From NCBI RefSeq assembly GCF_032362555.1, contig NC_083511.1:1116001-1180000 (forward strand): a stretch of DNA of 64,000 bases. Direction: 5' to 3'. Shown piece after piece: positions 54,452 through 64,000 of this stretch. This DNA is from Amyelois transitella (Eukaryota > Arthropoda > Insecta > Lepidoptera > Pyralidae). The notes beneath the pieces are model-generated. The model ran no database searches. It saw only the letters and a program-made list of their open reading frames with translations, and had not been told where the DNA came from. Position 1 is the stretch's first letter; each line of letters starts with the position of its first letter. A program made the position numbers and the translations under genes.

Positions 54452-56130
54452 CTGAAACACAAAGTTTGACAGGTCAGTGAAGTTGTTGACGCTACATAAC
54501 ACGCTAGGACGCCTTTGACCCACAACAATCACACTCATACATAAACGTAACTAGGTACATTCGTGGTATATTCCGAAGTAACAACGAACGGGGTTAGTCC
54601 CGCGCATAAAAGTACTTTCTAATACAAACAACAAGAATATGATTAAAATATATCGTTGGAAAGTTACCACTAGCTGTTTTGATGACTGAAGCTCATAGAT
54701 TTACTCAGTGTTTCGACCGCGGTGGAGATAGCCGCAAAAAATATGCGATGCTATTCCAAGAAACTTCCGTAAGATTCGCCCGCCGTTGGAAGAGTACTGG
54801 AAATTGCACTTTTTCGTTCGGGATATAAAACAAATACTTGGTTTCACTCGCGACGTAATATTTTCATGATTCAACAACAGTTTTATCCACAAATTAACAT
54901 GCACCTCACTTTGAACAAGTACATAATAGGCACAGTAGTTTCAGAGATGGCGTCGGCAGAACGCGCATGCGCCACCCTCGTCTACTTTCGACCAATCGAA
55001 AATGAATGACGAAGAAATAACCGAAATCTGACGAAAATGTACGAGCTGTGCGTGCGTCAACGAAGATGGCCGAATGTTTTGTCTGTCTGTGGCATGTCGT
55101 TCGCCTGCATCATAGTCTTTTACACGTCTCTTTCTATCTTCATTGCAATTAAATTATCCATCTTTGTCAGTGCTTAACAAAAAACGCACGCTCGATCGCT
55201 AGCTGTCAAATCCCTACAAAGATATGAAATTAAATAAACCTAGACAGTATTTCGAACTTTTGACATTTTTTAATTCTATTCATTTTCCTTTTAATTTAAT
55301 TTAACAAAGTAATATCTGTACTAATTAACGCAGTAATAAAGTAGATATACTGCGACATTTCGATTAATAAAACATTTTATTCATGAAAAAAGTCCATTTA
55401 GTACTTGTTCTTTGCGACAGCTGTCAAATGCATACAAGATGTCTTTTTCGCACCTACGTCAAGATAACGTTCCATCAAACGTGATTATTTACAACTGGAC
55501 CACATACAATATGACAGCCAGGTCTTGGGCCCTCATTTTGACCGTGGTAAGCGTCCAAATGAGATGCAAATGGCCGTGTTGTTTGGACTAGGGATTAGAA
55601 TTTCTTAAATAAAAAACTATTAATAATGAGTCTACTGTTTCTAAGATCGCGGACGAAGTCACAGGCGGCTGCTAGTCAATTAATAATTTTTACGACGCTA
55701 TATAAAAGAATCTGCATTTTTTAAACCTTGTTAAATCAAATGCCAATATGCTTTTAAGTTATTTGGTAAAAATTTAGGTGAATTGGATAAAATCACTTTC
55801 TTTTCTTTCCTTGTTTATTTTGTCACGTGAAATATGGTATGGAGATTGAATAAAGGTTTATTCTATCTATTAAGTGTTAGTGGAAAAGTTGATAATGTTA
55901 AAGTGGAGACAGGGTACATTTCACGCGGGTGGAAACGCTGCCAAAAGCTGACAGTTTACAATTCGGTCTATTAAAGAAAAAGCTTTTAAGTTATATTTTT
56001 ATTCTGTATGTATACATATACCTATAATCTCTGGTTTAGAAAAATATAAAAGATTTCAAGAAAATTGCTAAATACATTATGAAAAAATACAAAACATATT
56101 TAGCAACAACATTTTATTTGATTTGATTTG

Positions 56131-56322
56131 ATTAAAAATAGATACATGCATACATAAAATCACGCCCCTTTCCCGGAGGGGTAGGCAGAGACTGCATCTT
56201 TCCACTAGCCACGATCTCTGCATACTTCCTTCGCTTGATCCACATTTATAACTCTCTTCATACAAGCTCGGCGGTTTCGGGTACTCTTGACCTGACCCTT
56301 TGCCAGGACGTCCTTATATTAT
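56131..56322 (-). mobile_element. 5'-truncated LINE with ATGT tail
   Basis: Minus strand: CAAGGACGTC-like start lost, then CAGGTCAAGAGTACCCGAAA, GATCGTGGCTAGTGGAAAG, CTACCCCTCCGGGAAAG and GGCGTGATTTTATGTATG. Directly precedes a SINE in opposite orientation. Confidence 0.8.
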
Positions 56323-56331
56323 TCCAGTGTA

Positions 56332-56600
56332 TGTGTCGTGTGGTTTCCGGCACCAATACAAAAAAGAATAGGACCACTCCATCTCTTTCCCATGGATGTC
56401 GTAAAAGCCGACTAAGGGGTAGGCTTATAAACTTGGGATTCTCCTTTTAGGCGATGGGCTAGCAACCTGTCAGTATTTTGAATCTCAATCCTATCTTAAA
56501 GCCAAATAGCTGAACGTGGCCTATCAGTCTTTACAAGACTGTAGGCTCTGTCTACCCCGCAAGGGATATAGACGTGATTGTATGTATGTATGTATGTATA
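56332..56600 (+). repeat. ATGT-tailed SINE, full length
   Basis: GTGTCGTGTGGTTTCCGGCA at the head to (TGTA)n at the tail, about 240 bp before the PBDC1 initiator. Confidence 0.9.
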
Positions 56601-56842
56601 AACGACAAATTTTTATACTGTTATCGATAAAATCCCTACATCCTTTTTCTCGATATTGGCTTTGGCACAATGTTGCATTGTCAATTTTATTTGCGGCCTA
56701 CATGTTGGCTAATCCATTTTTATTTCGTTATTTTAGTACTTTCCTTTTTTTAAGGAACTCGCGACTCATAAAAGGAAGTGATTACATACTGTTTGGTCCC
56801 GAAATAGGGTGAAGAAAAGCAATGACTATATTTTTATTATAC

Positions 56843-57019
56843 GTTACGTCAGTCCGTCGTCAATTCGTCAGTCGAGGACAGTTGGCAACACAGTGGCAGA
56901 CTGAAGAAATCGCACGTGTTTTTGTGTGCGTGCGTGCATTTTTGTATTGTTATTTTTAGCTTGTAGTAACGCCGGATTTTCAAGAAAGAAATAAATAAAT
57001 CGATAGAAATAACTTTGCA
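56843..57019 (+). promoter_or_regulatory. PBDC1 core promoter and 5' UTR (candidate)
   Basis: Two initiator-like TCAGTC motifs occur at 56849-56854 and 56868-56873, matching the arthropod initiator TCAKTY. They lie about 150-170 bp before the start codon, in a stretch of higher GC with no repeat. No TATA box stands at a fitting distance. Confidence 0.35.
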
Positions 57020-58858
57020 ATGGTAAGAAATATTATAGGATTACTATGCTGTAAGATAAACAGTTATTTTAAACATTGTTGGTTCTGTTTGTTTGTCAGT
57101 AGCAAATTTTTTTTAGATATTTAATATTATTTTTATCTCTGTTTATGAATGAAAATGTTATTTTACATCTTGCGCCAAATAAAGATATTTCTTTCTTTCT
57201 TTCTATAAATGTGTGCTATTTTCATAAATAACAAATGATCGGCAAATATAATTTGTTAGGATATTAATGAAATCCATGTAATTTGTATAGGTCTTATGTG
57301 CTAAATAGAACCGTACCGGCATGATGTTTTATTAACTTAAATGTACATAATTATCTCTCACAACTTTACGAGGCAGACAGAGCCAAAAGGCTCGAAAAGA
57401 TACGAAGGCTATGTTCAGGTAGTGGGTTTCGAGATTGAATTGAGATTCAGACAATGGCACATTGACAAAGAACGATCCCAACATTTCTTGTTGGACTTAC
57501 TTTAAAAAGATAAGCTCGCACACACAATGCTTTTTCTTCACTTTCATCATTTTGTTTATGGAATAGTTTTATTCTTGCAGGTTTTATAATTTGCAAGTAT
57601 AAAACTTATATAATTGCAGGTACAAACATTCATTTCATACTTAATTGCCTTTTATGACATTTATGGGAAAGAGATATTTCATTGTTCTATTATATTTTTA
57701 GGATGTGCTGTCGAGACCGGCTGACGAATTTGGCAATGATGAGACCTTGGAGCATATGTGGGCAGCTAGAGCTATGGAACACAGCGATATCTACTTTAAT
57801 GTTAGTTTTTACCATACTATTTTGTTTTTGCATGTGAGCTGTTCTTTCATTCTTTCTTTTCTATATTATGGCTTCCACCTGACTTTCGGTGATTCTGCCA
57901 ATGTCATGGATTGAAGAGACACAAAGTTACGAAATTGGTTGATGAATGGTTATACGATCTAACAAATTTACAAACACAACAAGTACCTAGGTATTGTTAG
58001 TAAAAGAGGTCAAGTTAAAGATAATAATGTGTAGGGAGTGTACACTATGAAAGTTTTGTAGTACAAAGGAGCACAAACGTAGAGATTTCGGAGGTAGGGG
58101 AAAAAGGGTTAGGTGTAATGGGAACTAAAGTCTTAGGTTATTTTTAAGTTACGTAGGTAAGTGTACATGCAAGCTCAAATAATGTTTTTGCACTCTTGCC
58201 TTGAAAGTCCCTAAGTTATTAGGAAACAGAGATATGGGCAGGGAAATTGGCTTTGAACAGGCATGATTCAGTTTAAAGGCACAGGACAGTACAATATACA
58301 CAGTACAATAATATTTATTAAATAAAGCTCTTTCTATATTTCTTCATACTTTCCACAAGATATCCTTAAAGATTACATTAAAATTATTGTTTCCATGCTT
58401 TTTGAGGTGTGGGTTCAAGTTCCACTTGAGAGCAAATTTTTATTGTATAAAAAGAATGTTGGTTTTTCCAGATGCTCTGTTCCGTTGACACCAGGTGGTT
58501 GCGGCTGACTCCTCACGACGACCTCATTTATACTCACTTCAGGCAAGATTTCCCAGACCTAGATGTTAAATATATCAAAGAGAATGAAATTAAAAACAGT
58601 ACGAACAAGGCACGCTGGAGATTATTCTGCGAGAAGTTCAAAATGACTGTAGAAGATTACAGCTTTGGTACACTATTGAGAGCAGACACTAATGGTGATT
58701 ACTCTGAAGAAAATACGATCTTAGTGCCAAGAGTTCAATTTTATGCTATAGAAATAGCAAGAAATAGGGAAGGCTTAAACAATGAAGTAAAGAAACGATA
58801 CAAATGTGCGTCCAAGTCAAATCTACAGGCGGAACACAAAACTGAAGTTGCGGTTTAA
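57020..58858 (+). CDS. PBDC1: PBDC1 (polysaccharide biosynthesis domain-containing protein 1)
   Basis: Three coding exons: 57020-57022 (ATG only, directly followed by GTAAGA), 57702-57800 and 58472-58858, giving 162 aa. Conserved blocks match human PBDC1: EFGNDETLEHMWAARAMEHSDIYF, which I split as FGNDETLEHMWAARAME and HSDIYF; KARWRLFCEKF; VEDYSFGTLLRAD; YSEENTILVPRVQFYAIE; and IARNREGLNN. Human PBDC1 is longer because of a Glu/Lys-rich tail, absent here; this protein stops soon after the conserved domain. The protein is small, soluble and poorly understood; the name comes from a domain label, not a shown reaction. The first intron's acceptor sequence looks SINE-derived. A likely poly(A) signal AATAAA is at 59054. 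Confidence 0.92.
57355..57701 (-). repeat. Old antisense SINE in PBDC1 intron 1, reaching the acceptor
   Basis: 57360-57500 keeps GAGGCAGACAGAGCC and AATTGAGATTCAGACAATG. 57643-57701 keeps TGCCTTTTATGACATTTATG, GGGAAAGAGATA and GTTCTATTATATTTTTAG, matching the SINE head region up to the acceptor AG. About 145 bp of unrelated DNA separates the halves. Confidence 0.65.
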
Positions 58859-59489
58859 AGTTTTGGAGCCAAAGAGCAAAGGATCCTGCCAATAATTTAG
58901 TATTTATTGATATTTCATAAATCAAATAGCCATAGTTTGATTATTTGGGACAATGATAAGCTGAAATGGCGCTATAAGTGCTAATAAGGAAGTTAGACCC
59001 TTCAACACAACAGAATAGCGAGAACAAAATAGTAACAGTAGTTGCACCTGGTCAATAAACTGATGTGGAATATTGACTATTTCTAAAGATTGATGCACTA
59101 TTTCATATTAATATGCCTAATTATATTCAGATGTTTTTACAAATCTAATAACTACATGTTTTGAGCGAGGAACAAACTCATTTCACAGCTTTGCAAACAT
59201 TTTTATACTGTTGAATGTACCATAATATATTTTTAGCTGTTTGTGTATACAATATTCCTATAACTAGTGGTTAAACCTATATTATAATAATAATCAAATA
59301 ATGAGACTGATCATTTTATATAGATGTCTCTGTGCAGATTAATTTGACGTTTTCTGGTGAAACAACTAGCCATGATTCTTAACACACACATCAGTCTGGA
59401 AAAGTGTACTGAATATCTGATTGCCAGCTTTGAAACTTTCGCTCCATCCACTCAAAAAATGTCATGAACAAGTAAGGCTGATTTCAGAG

Positions 59490-59700
59490 TCACGCGATTA
59501 ATCAGTGCCGGCTACACACGCGGTGTATTTTGCATTAGATAGTAGCCTTGTTTCATAGTAACGCAGCTCAAAAGCCGGTCCTAAGACGCGCTGCCAAAGT
59601 GTCAAAGTACGTTGCAACGAAACGCGATAGGCGCTACCCGTTTCACAGCGCGCCTCTGGTAGAACGCGCTACTCAACGGCGCGTCTTGCCGGCGTCACTC
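59490..59700. other. GC-rich unassigned patch
   Basis: Contains repeated GCGCG-type words (AAGACGCGCTGCC, ACAGCGCGCCTC, GAACGCGCTACTC, CGGCGCGTCTTGCCGGCG) that partly mirror each other. No ORF. Confidence 0.4.
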
Positions 59701-60149
59701 TTAAACCAGCCTGAATAAAATTGTAAAACAAAAGTAGGTAGCAATGTATCTACATAAGTAATTTTTTTTGGAGTTACGCCGACAGATGAAGTTCGCATGC
59801 TTAATCTTAGTTGATAAGTAATGAAAATGAATGAGGTGCTCAATTTCTCATACATTTTTTTACATGAATAAATTTAAATATCTAAATTTTTGTTTGCTTT
59901 CCCTTTTTGACATATTTTCGCCATCGAATATATTGGGATATTGTGTTCAACAACTATATAGATCATTATAGATATATAGGTCAAAAATGTTAACATTAAA
60001 ACTGTGATAGTCATGGAATCACCCGATGACACGCGACATGATATTCATGTAGTCGAACTACTCAATACTATTTAGGTGTCCAGCAGTGCTGACAGAAACT
60101 GCATTATAACTTGGCACATTTATTTTCTACAGACTCGACTCCCAGGCAT

Positions 60150-60432
60150 GATGGTAGACTCGATGTTAGAGAAATGTGTGGAGTGAAAGAGGATATGGGT
60201 GACCAAAATTGAAAAGGGTATGTTGAGATGGTGTAGACATGTCGAGAGAATGGAAGAGCACAGATTAACGAAAGGAATTTATAAGGCAGAGCCGACTAAG
60301 TGGAAAAGGGCCAGCTACGTCTAAATTTTAAGGACCAAATTTCAAATGCCTTAAAAAGACACGTTAGGAGTACCCGTAAAAATCTAGTCTGCCTGCCCCA
60401 ATAGGAGACGGGCGTGATGATATGATGTATGG
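60150..60432 (+). pseudogene. Non-LTR retrotransposon 3' end with reverse-transcriptase C-terminus remnant
   Basis: The frame 60199-60302 reads VTKIEKGMLRWCRHVERM and then EEHRLTKGIYKAEP, a C-terminal block of lepidopteran LINE polyproteins. A one-base shift separates it from MCGVKED upstream. It ends with GGAGTACCCGTAAAAA, CTGCCTGCCCCAATAG and GGGCGTGATGATATGATG. Confidence 0.7.
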
Positions 60433-60643
60433 CCCTTAGGAATAGTGGAATTCTCCCGTTTATTGACCATGAGGAAGCAGCTGTTCCGCTGCTACTCACA
60501 GTGGGAGAAGTAGGTATTAGTTATGTGGTTAGATGTTGGCAGTATTCCTCTTGGGTTAGTCCAGGTTGCATACTCGCAATAGAGGTACGCCATGACTACG
60601 ATTCTGGATAGTCGAAATTTTTACATGAAACGATTCTCACTCA

Positions 60644-61251
60644 ATCATTGGTTATGAACGTCAAGATGACGGAGCCACCTCGCAAAACACAAATATTGTC
60701 GAACCAGCCCTTAGTACCTGGTTTGTACCTTTTGGTACCTATATCAAAAAATTTGGTTCTATTATTATTATTTATTTGGTTATATACAACTCGTTTAAAT
60801 GACATAACATTTGCATTGTGCTTTTAAATAATTAATAAATATAATTTTTTGTACTAAATCCTAAACGCCTAGAACTATTTTGAAGTAAAGTTTTTGTTTA
60901 ATTCATTTTGCTTTAATTAATCACAGGCACTTCTGTCATTTTCATTTTGTTAATTATTTTCTTAAAAAACGATTATAGCGTTAAGATCTTGGGAGGTACT
61001 AACCAGGTACTAAGTGTCCGTGTGGTCATCTCGACGGTATACATTATATTTTTATAAGAAACGAAGGTGGTTCCTCCATTTTGACGTCAAGATGGAGGAA
61101 CCATATATCACAATCGATATTTTTGAATTCTTTGAGGTACAAAATTTTTTGATATAGGTACCAAAAGGTACAAACCTGGTACTAAGGGCTGGTTCGACAA
61201 TATTTGTGTTTTGCGAGGTGGCTCCGTCATCTTGACGTTCATCATTGGTTA
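60644..61251. mobile_element. Fold-back / MULE-like non-autonomous DNA transposon
   Basis: Inverted repeats of about 108 bp (60656-60763 and 61133-61240) are near identical (GAACGTCAAGATGACGGAGC at the tips). ATCATTGGTTA stands outside both ends (60644-60654, 61241-61251). Long inverted repeats with 9-11 bp duplications are typical of Mutator-like elements. No transposase frame inside. Confidence 0.75.
61069..61102. repeat. 34-bp near-perfect palindrome centred on TGACGTCA
   Basis: GGTTCCTCCAT, then TTGACGTCAA, then ATGGAGGAACC; a single complementary pair is mismatched. It lies inside the fold-back element. Confidence 0.85.
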
Positions 61252-61305
61252 GTAGCAATGATATTTTTTACTTCAGATTCAGGTCCAACACCTGTGATGT
61301 ACGGT

Positions 61306-61344
61306 AGTACGGTCACCGTGTATCACATACACGGTGACCGTACT
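61306..61344. repeat. Perfect 17-bp inverted repeat, 5-nt loop
   Basis: Arms AGTACGGTCACCGTGTA (61306-61322) and its exact complement (61328-61344). It lies about 100 bp downstream of the RpL26 poly(A) signal, in the PBDC1/RpL26 intergenic gap. Confidence 0.85.
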
Positions 61345-61445
61345 TAAATAAGAAATGCAAGGCGCGGCATACAGATTGTTTATACCTGGATTACAAGGTT
61401 CGTAAATCTACAAAAATAAAAGCAGAAATATTTGAATTTTGGATT

Positions 61446-61451
61446 TTTATT
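61446..61451 (-). terminator. RpL26 poly(A) signal
   Basis: AATAAA on the minus strand begins 20 nt after the TGA, giving a short 3' UTR typical of ribosomal-protein genes. Confidence 0.6.
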
Positions 61452-61470
61452 TGTCTTATAATCTATGTGT

Positions 61471-63440
61471 TCAAGAGGTCTCCATTGCGGTGGCGGTTTC
61501 CTCAGTGTATTTTCCCTTATCCTTGCCAAGGGCGGCCAGCCTGCCCTTCGCCCTGCGATCCAGAATCGATTTCCGATCCTTGTTCATCTTTAGTTTGACA
61601 ATTACGCACTGGGAACAAAAAAGAAATTGTAAGTCTATGGTTGACATTGTAAAGAAATTGGTAGTTTATGGTAAGATGATCAGAGCCATGGAAGTGTTTC
61701 AGCAGTAGCTATGCCCATTCTCACATAAACCTTCAGGTACGTGTGAGAAGTGATAACATAGTCTAAGTGAAAAGATATCATCATTTTTATTTTATTAGGT
61801 TACCAACAGAATGCATGAAAGATATTAATATTTCACTCAATGTTCTAGCAGACAACCCATATAAATGTGGTATTACCCAATCACACACACTTTCAAAATA
61901 TATAACTTAATAAAAACACAATAACAAACATTGTTCTTAGCATAACACAATTTCAGTACAAATATGAGTATTAGTGCTTTCTAGTGTAGTAGAATAGTAA
62001 ATTGTGGGACTTTTAGAATTTTAAATAAGCAATTAAAGCTCTTAAAAAAATACATTAATAGCACATATGATATTTTATAAAATCTTTTCAGTCAGTCACT
62101 CATTTTCTGTCTTATAGGATCAAAACTTTAAACATTAGCATTTTAGCCTGGGGTTCCCCTATGATCACAATGTATCCAAAAATGGAAAAGTGGGAAAATA
62201 CAATATAGGAACTGCAATTTGTCTGCCAAATATTCTAAAAACAAACTAAATTAGATCAATTACCATTCAGCTGCCTGATTCCAACATCACAATATGTCTT
62301 GGATCAAAAAATATGTCCATACACATTTGGTACATTGTTAACTAATAGAAAAAGTTCTAGGTAAAACCTAGGTCCGTCATTTCAAAGATTTTTAATTATA
62401 CCTCTACAAGACTTTATTGCTTATTACTTTCTCAATCCGTGTAGTGATAATGATCAAAAAGGTATATATTTATAAAAGATAATTTTGTCACAGAATAACT
62501 AAAACAGTGAATTGACAAACCTTTGAGGGGTGGATGCCTACATATACACTGGCACCGTTAGCCTTTTCACGCTGGATCCTCTCAATATAGACAACGAATT
62601 TCTTACGGTACACTTGGACTACTTTGCCTACTTGTTGGCCTTTGTAGTGCCCTCGGACAACCTGAAAAATTTAAAAGGAGCTGCAGTTTCACCTGGTTGA
62701 AAAAAATGATTTACAGACATATGTAATAGGGAACTTATATCAGAATATTAAGTTTGGAACTATTATTATAATGTATTTCAACATAGACTTAGCTTGAGAC
62801 ACAAATAAGTCTTTTGTAAACATACTTATTTGAAATTTTAAAGAGGATGAAGTATTTACTTAATTTCAACCTATTTATTGAGAATTGTAACCTTTCTCTT
62901 GCAGGTTTTAGATGAATTATAATGTTTTTCACTTTCTAAATTGTAAATGAGCTTCGACCATTAAATAGTAAAACTTCTTCCTGTTCTTTGTTCAGTGAGT
63001 CTCAAGATGTACATTACATTATTGAGGCAAAATAATCAGAGCCAATTTTTGAACCATGGTACTGACTAGCAAGGCAAGTTACAGATTCACTGAAGAAAAC
63101 CTTCAGTTCATCCGTCACGAGCAAGCAATCGTCAGCTGTCTGTGAATGGTTTGTCTTCATCACTTTATTTTGCACCCACGTGAAAAATGTAAGATTGACG
63201 GCAACCATAACCTATACCGTCGAACATTTTTGTTTACGAATTTATTAGGAATTAACTAAGGTTTCTCGTTACCTGAACTTCGTCGTCTTTGCGGATTGGC
63301 ATAGATTTGACGTTGAATTTCTGCCTCAATTCCTTAGATAATGGAGACGACATGAGAACTCTTCGTATATGAGAAGGGGCGCTGAAATGCCTCTTCCTGT
63401 TTTTCCTCCGCGAGGATGTGACGAGCTTGTTGTACTTCAT
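61471..63440 (-). CDS. RpL26: 60S ribosomal protein L26 (uL24)
   Basis: Three coding exons on the minus strand: 63440-63273 (56 codons), 62661-62521 (47) and 61608-61471 (45 plus TGA), giving 148 aa against 145 in human. It binds 23S/28S rRNA near the exit tunnel of the large subunit. Sequence blocks are nearly identical to human: [49 protein letters not shown] (KOW region, spanning the first coding intron), [20 protein letters not shown] and VGIHPSK. The C-terminal part is more divergent ([17 protein letters not shown]). All introns are phase 0. The MKYN start matches the family start. An in-frame upstream ATG seen in genomic DNA lies in intron sequence beyond the acceptor at 63455-63456. 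Confidence 0.97.
61609..62520 (-). other. RpL26 last intron
   Basis: AT-rich, no repeats or convincing snoRNA. Confidence 0.4.
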
Positions 63441-63686
63441 TTTGACGCTCTTCGCTGAAAACGTAAAATACCACGTTTCATTTAAAAACACCAAACTATT
63501 TAGGTTATTGACACCCTATGCGTGCTAAATGTCAAACTGTCCCGGTACATATTTTGACCACTATCGGCCTTTACTTTGAAAATAATCATTATTTCGACCA
63601 CAAAATACAATTGGTAAAGGCAAGTAATTGATTTTAAAAAATAATATCACTGCAATTTCACGATTTTTACAGATTGAACAACATAC

Positions 63687-63720
63687 CCAAAACAACACGG
63701 CAAAGAACCGAAGTAAAAAG
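63687..63720 (-). promoter_or_regulatory. RpL26 non-coding first exon with TOP-like start
   Basis: On the minus strand CTTTTTACTTCGG starts at 63720 and the segment runs to a donor G|GTATGT at 63687/63686. Spliced to the acceptor at 63455-63456, the 5' UTR would be 34 + 14 nt. Ribosomal-protein mRNAs usually begin with C followed by a pyrimidine run, which fits the CTTTTT here. The exact start is inference. Confidence 0.5.
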
Positions 63721-64000
63721 AAATTACTAAACGATGTTGCCATACGTAAAAGAAAATTAAATTAGACTCTGGATATTTCTCATTGTGAAATAAAATAGAG
63801 ATAGAACAAAAAAAAATATTGTCAATGAATGATGTTTGAATATGTATTAATAATGCAATGATAATATGAACATTAAACGAAGGTGTAAATTATATTTAAG
63901 TTTCAAAGCTAAAATTTTTTTTATGAGCTTTATTGATGGTTGGTAACACTTAAGATTGAAATGTCAAATTCAGTTGTTACATTCCGCTGTGCGCAAACAA

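Noticed and set aside
61700-63180. C/D snoRNAs in RpL26 introns
   Set aside because: GTGATGA (near 63165, minus) and ATGATGA (near 61780, minus) have CTGA downstream, but terminal stems are absent and C'/D' spacing is wrong.
63014-63208. 64-aa minus-strand ORF in the first coding intron of RpL26
   Set aside because: Lies between well-supported exons, with no likeness I recognise; it would break the conserved protein if included.
38685-63440. A functional ribosome-biogenesis cluster of NO66, PBDC1 and RpL26
   Set aside because: Genes lie on different strands with unrelated promoters, and NO66's known substrate is uL2, not L26; proximity alone is not evidence.

Overview
The window looks like nuclear DNA of a moth or butterfly. 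Genes have GT-AG introns, the DNA is AT-rich, and it is packed with short dispersed repeats of types I know from Lepidoptera: one SINE family with an ATGT-repeat tail, a non-LTR element with the same kind of tail, repeats carrying the CCCGCGACTTCGTCCGCG motif, and tRNA-derived SINE heads. I cannot name the species.

Five protein genes can be read. (1) A two-pore-domain potassium channel of the TWIK type (+, 15609-35179) with two alternative N-termini: exons at 15609-15708 plus 18539-18643, or one exon at 21557-21916. Both join the shared exons at 32203-35179. (2) The ribosomal oxygenase NO66/RIOX1 (+, 38685-40421), 578 aa with no intron in its CDS. (3) An unrecognised, probably nuclear, 724-aa protein in eight coding exons (-, 54422-44343). 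(4) PBDC1 (+, 57020-58858), 162 aa, whose first coding exon holds only the start codon. (5) Ribosomal protein L26/uL24 (-, 63440-61471), 148 aa, with a non-coding first exon near 63687-63720.

Layout: 1-15.6 kb is gene-poor and repeat-rich. It holds a pogo/Tigger-like DNA transposon remnant (6062-7048), one of two copies of a CAGGGTGAC-ended MITE, and many SINE/LINE fragments. 15.6-35.2 kb is the channel gene with large repeat-filled introns. 35.2-38.7 kb is its 3' flank, with the second MITE copy and a possible signal-peptide exon. 38.7-40.4 kb is NO66. 40.9-44.3 kb is nearly repeat-free and may be the long 3' UTR of the nuclear-protein gene, which fills 44.3-54.4 kb. 56.8-58.9 kb is PBDC1. 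60.6-61.25 kb is a fold-back transposon with long terminal inverted repeats and an 11-bp direct repeat. 61.4-63.7 kb is RpL26.

The genes do not form a pathway. Three are housekeeping or nuclear/ribosome-related (NO66, PBDC1, RpL26). NO66 is known to hydroxylate a ribosomal protein, but of uL2 (L8), not L26, so I read the proximity as chance. The most interesting points are the channel's paired N-terminal modules, which exchange a cap cysteine for glycine, and the repeat biology: a SINE and a LINE sharing a 3' tail, and SINEs lying against splice acceptors.
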